DNA of 6,379 nucleotides from Tannerella sp. (lineage in GTDB: Bacteria > Bacteroidota > Bacteroidia > Bacteroidales > Tannerellaceae): NCBI GenBank assembly GCA_031263835.1, contig JAISEZ010000230.1, positions 1 through 6,379 on the forward strand, written 5' to 3'. Positions 6,215 to 6,379 of this stretch are shown here, piece by piece; position 1 is the first letter of the stretch, and every line of letters begins with the position of its first letter. Both the position numbers and the translations under genes were made by a program. The notes beneath the pieces were generated by a model that saw only the letters and a program-made list of their open reading frames with translations, was not told the DNA's origin and did no database searches.

Positions 6215-6262
6215 GATTCAATGATTCAAAAATTCAAAGATTCAAAGATTCAAAGATTCAAG
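6215..6262. repeat. 8-bp tandem repeat (GATTCAAA), six copies
   Basis: Six contiguous 8-bp units start at 6215, 6223, 6231, 6239, 6247 and 6255: GATTCAAT, GATTCAAA, AATTCAAA, GATTCAAA, GATTCAAA, GATTCAAG. The array begins 2 bp after the stop codon of the VIT gene (TAG, 6210-6212). It has no obvious hairpin or T-run and so is not a recognisable terminator. Confidence 0.9.
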
Positions 6263-6379
6263 GGTTAGCGGCAGGGATAACTGTCGGGGGTATGCACATG
6301 ATCTCCAAAATGTCCCTTGACACATTCATTGGTTCCTTTCCGGAAAATTCGGGAAGCTGTCCACAACGGGTGGCCGGTC
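6263..6379. other. Terminal 117 bp, possible start of an unidentified gene
   Basis: From ATG 6292 a rightward frame stays open to the window edge for 29 codons (MHMISKMSLDTFIGSFPENS, continuing GSCPQRVAG). I recognise no family in it and see no promoter box or ribosome site. A leftward frame is also open from the right edge and stops within the 8-bp repeat. Either could be chance; nothing else is visible here. Confidence 0.2.

Noticed and set aside
5529..6221. Minus-strand frame of 230 codons opposite the DUF2135 region
   Set aside because: It is antisense to conserved DUF2135 and TPR-like sequence, shows no motif of its own, and starts at the repeat after the VIT gene.
6310..6330. TTGACA at 6318 as a sigma70 -35 element
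   Set aside because: Bacteroidetes use a different promoter consensus, and no partner -10 or TAnnTTTG box follows.

Overview
The window looks like a Bacteroidales chromosome with near-balanced base composition, plausibly a Parabacteroides/Tannerella-type relative (inference from gene families, not proven). Pointers are a DUF4270 lipoprotein next to a half-length glycogen/starch synthase-like protein, a TAnnTTTG promoter box, AT-rich translation starts without a strong Shine-Dalgarno sequence, and a pectate-lyase-type secreted enzyme. I recall the synthase-like/DUF4270 pair being common in Bacteroides genomes.

Layout: positions 1-2604 form a leftward (minus-strand) gene row. The order of transcription is a 270-residue GT5-N-terminal-domain protein (1792-2604), a 477-residue DUF4270 lipoprotein (351-1784, 7 bp downstream), and the 5' end of a polysaccharide-lyase-like gene that leaves the window at base 1. 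A good -7 box sits about 42 bp before the first gene. The lyase 5' end is built from three back-to-back repeat blocks: a 7-bp array (324-355), an 18-21-bp mini-hairpin array (171-303) and a CAGTAGG-rich block (127-170). The reading frame stays open through all of them and the last block encodes the hydrophobic core of the apparent signal peptide.

Positions 2605-3263 are a 659-bp divergent gap with no convincing gene. It holds a 177-bp imperfect palindrome (51-bp arms, 45 matches) and, sharing its right edge, a 42-bp tandem repeat (three full copies). Two copies carry a perfect TAnnTTTG box pointing toward the rightward gene.

Positions 3264-6212 encode one large rightward gene: an exported 982-residue protein with VIT, VWA (intact MIDAS residues), helical TPR-like and C-terminal DUF2135 regions. 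It is followed by an 8-bp tandem repeat (6215-6262) and 117 bp that may hold the start of another gene.

No tRNA, rRNA, insertion sequence, CRISPR array or defence cassette was seen. The most unusual content is the repeat DNA at gene boundaries, especially where it becomes the coded N-terminus of a secreted enzyme, and the promoter-bearing palindromic repeats of the divergent gap.
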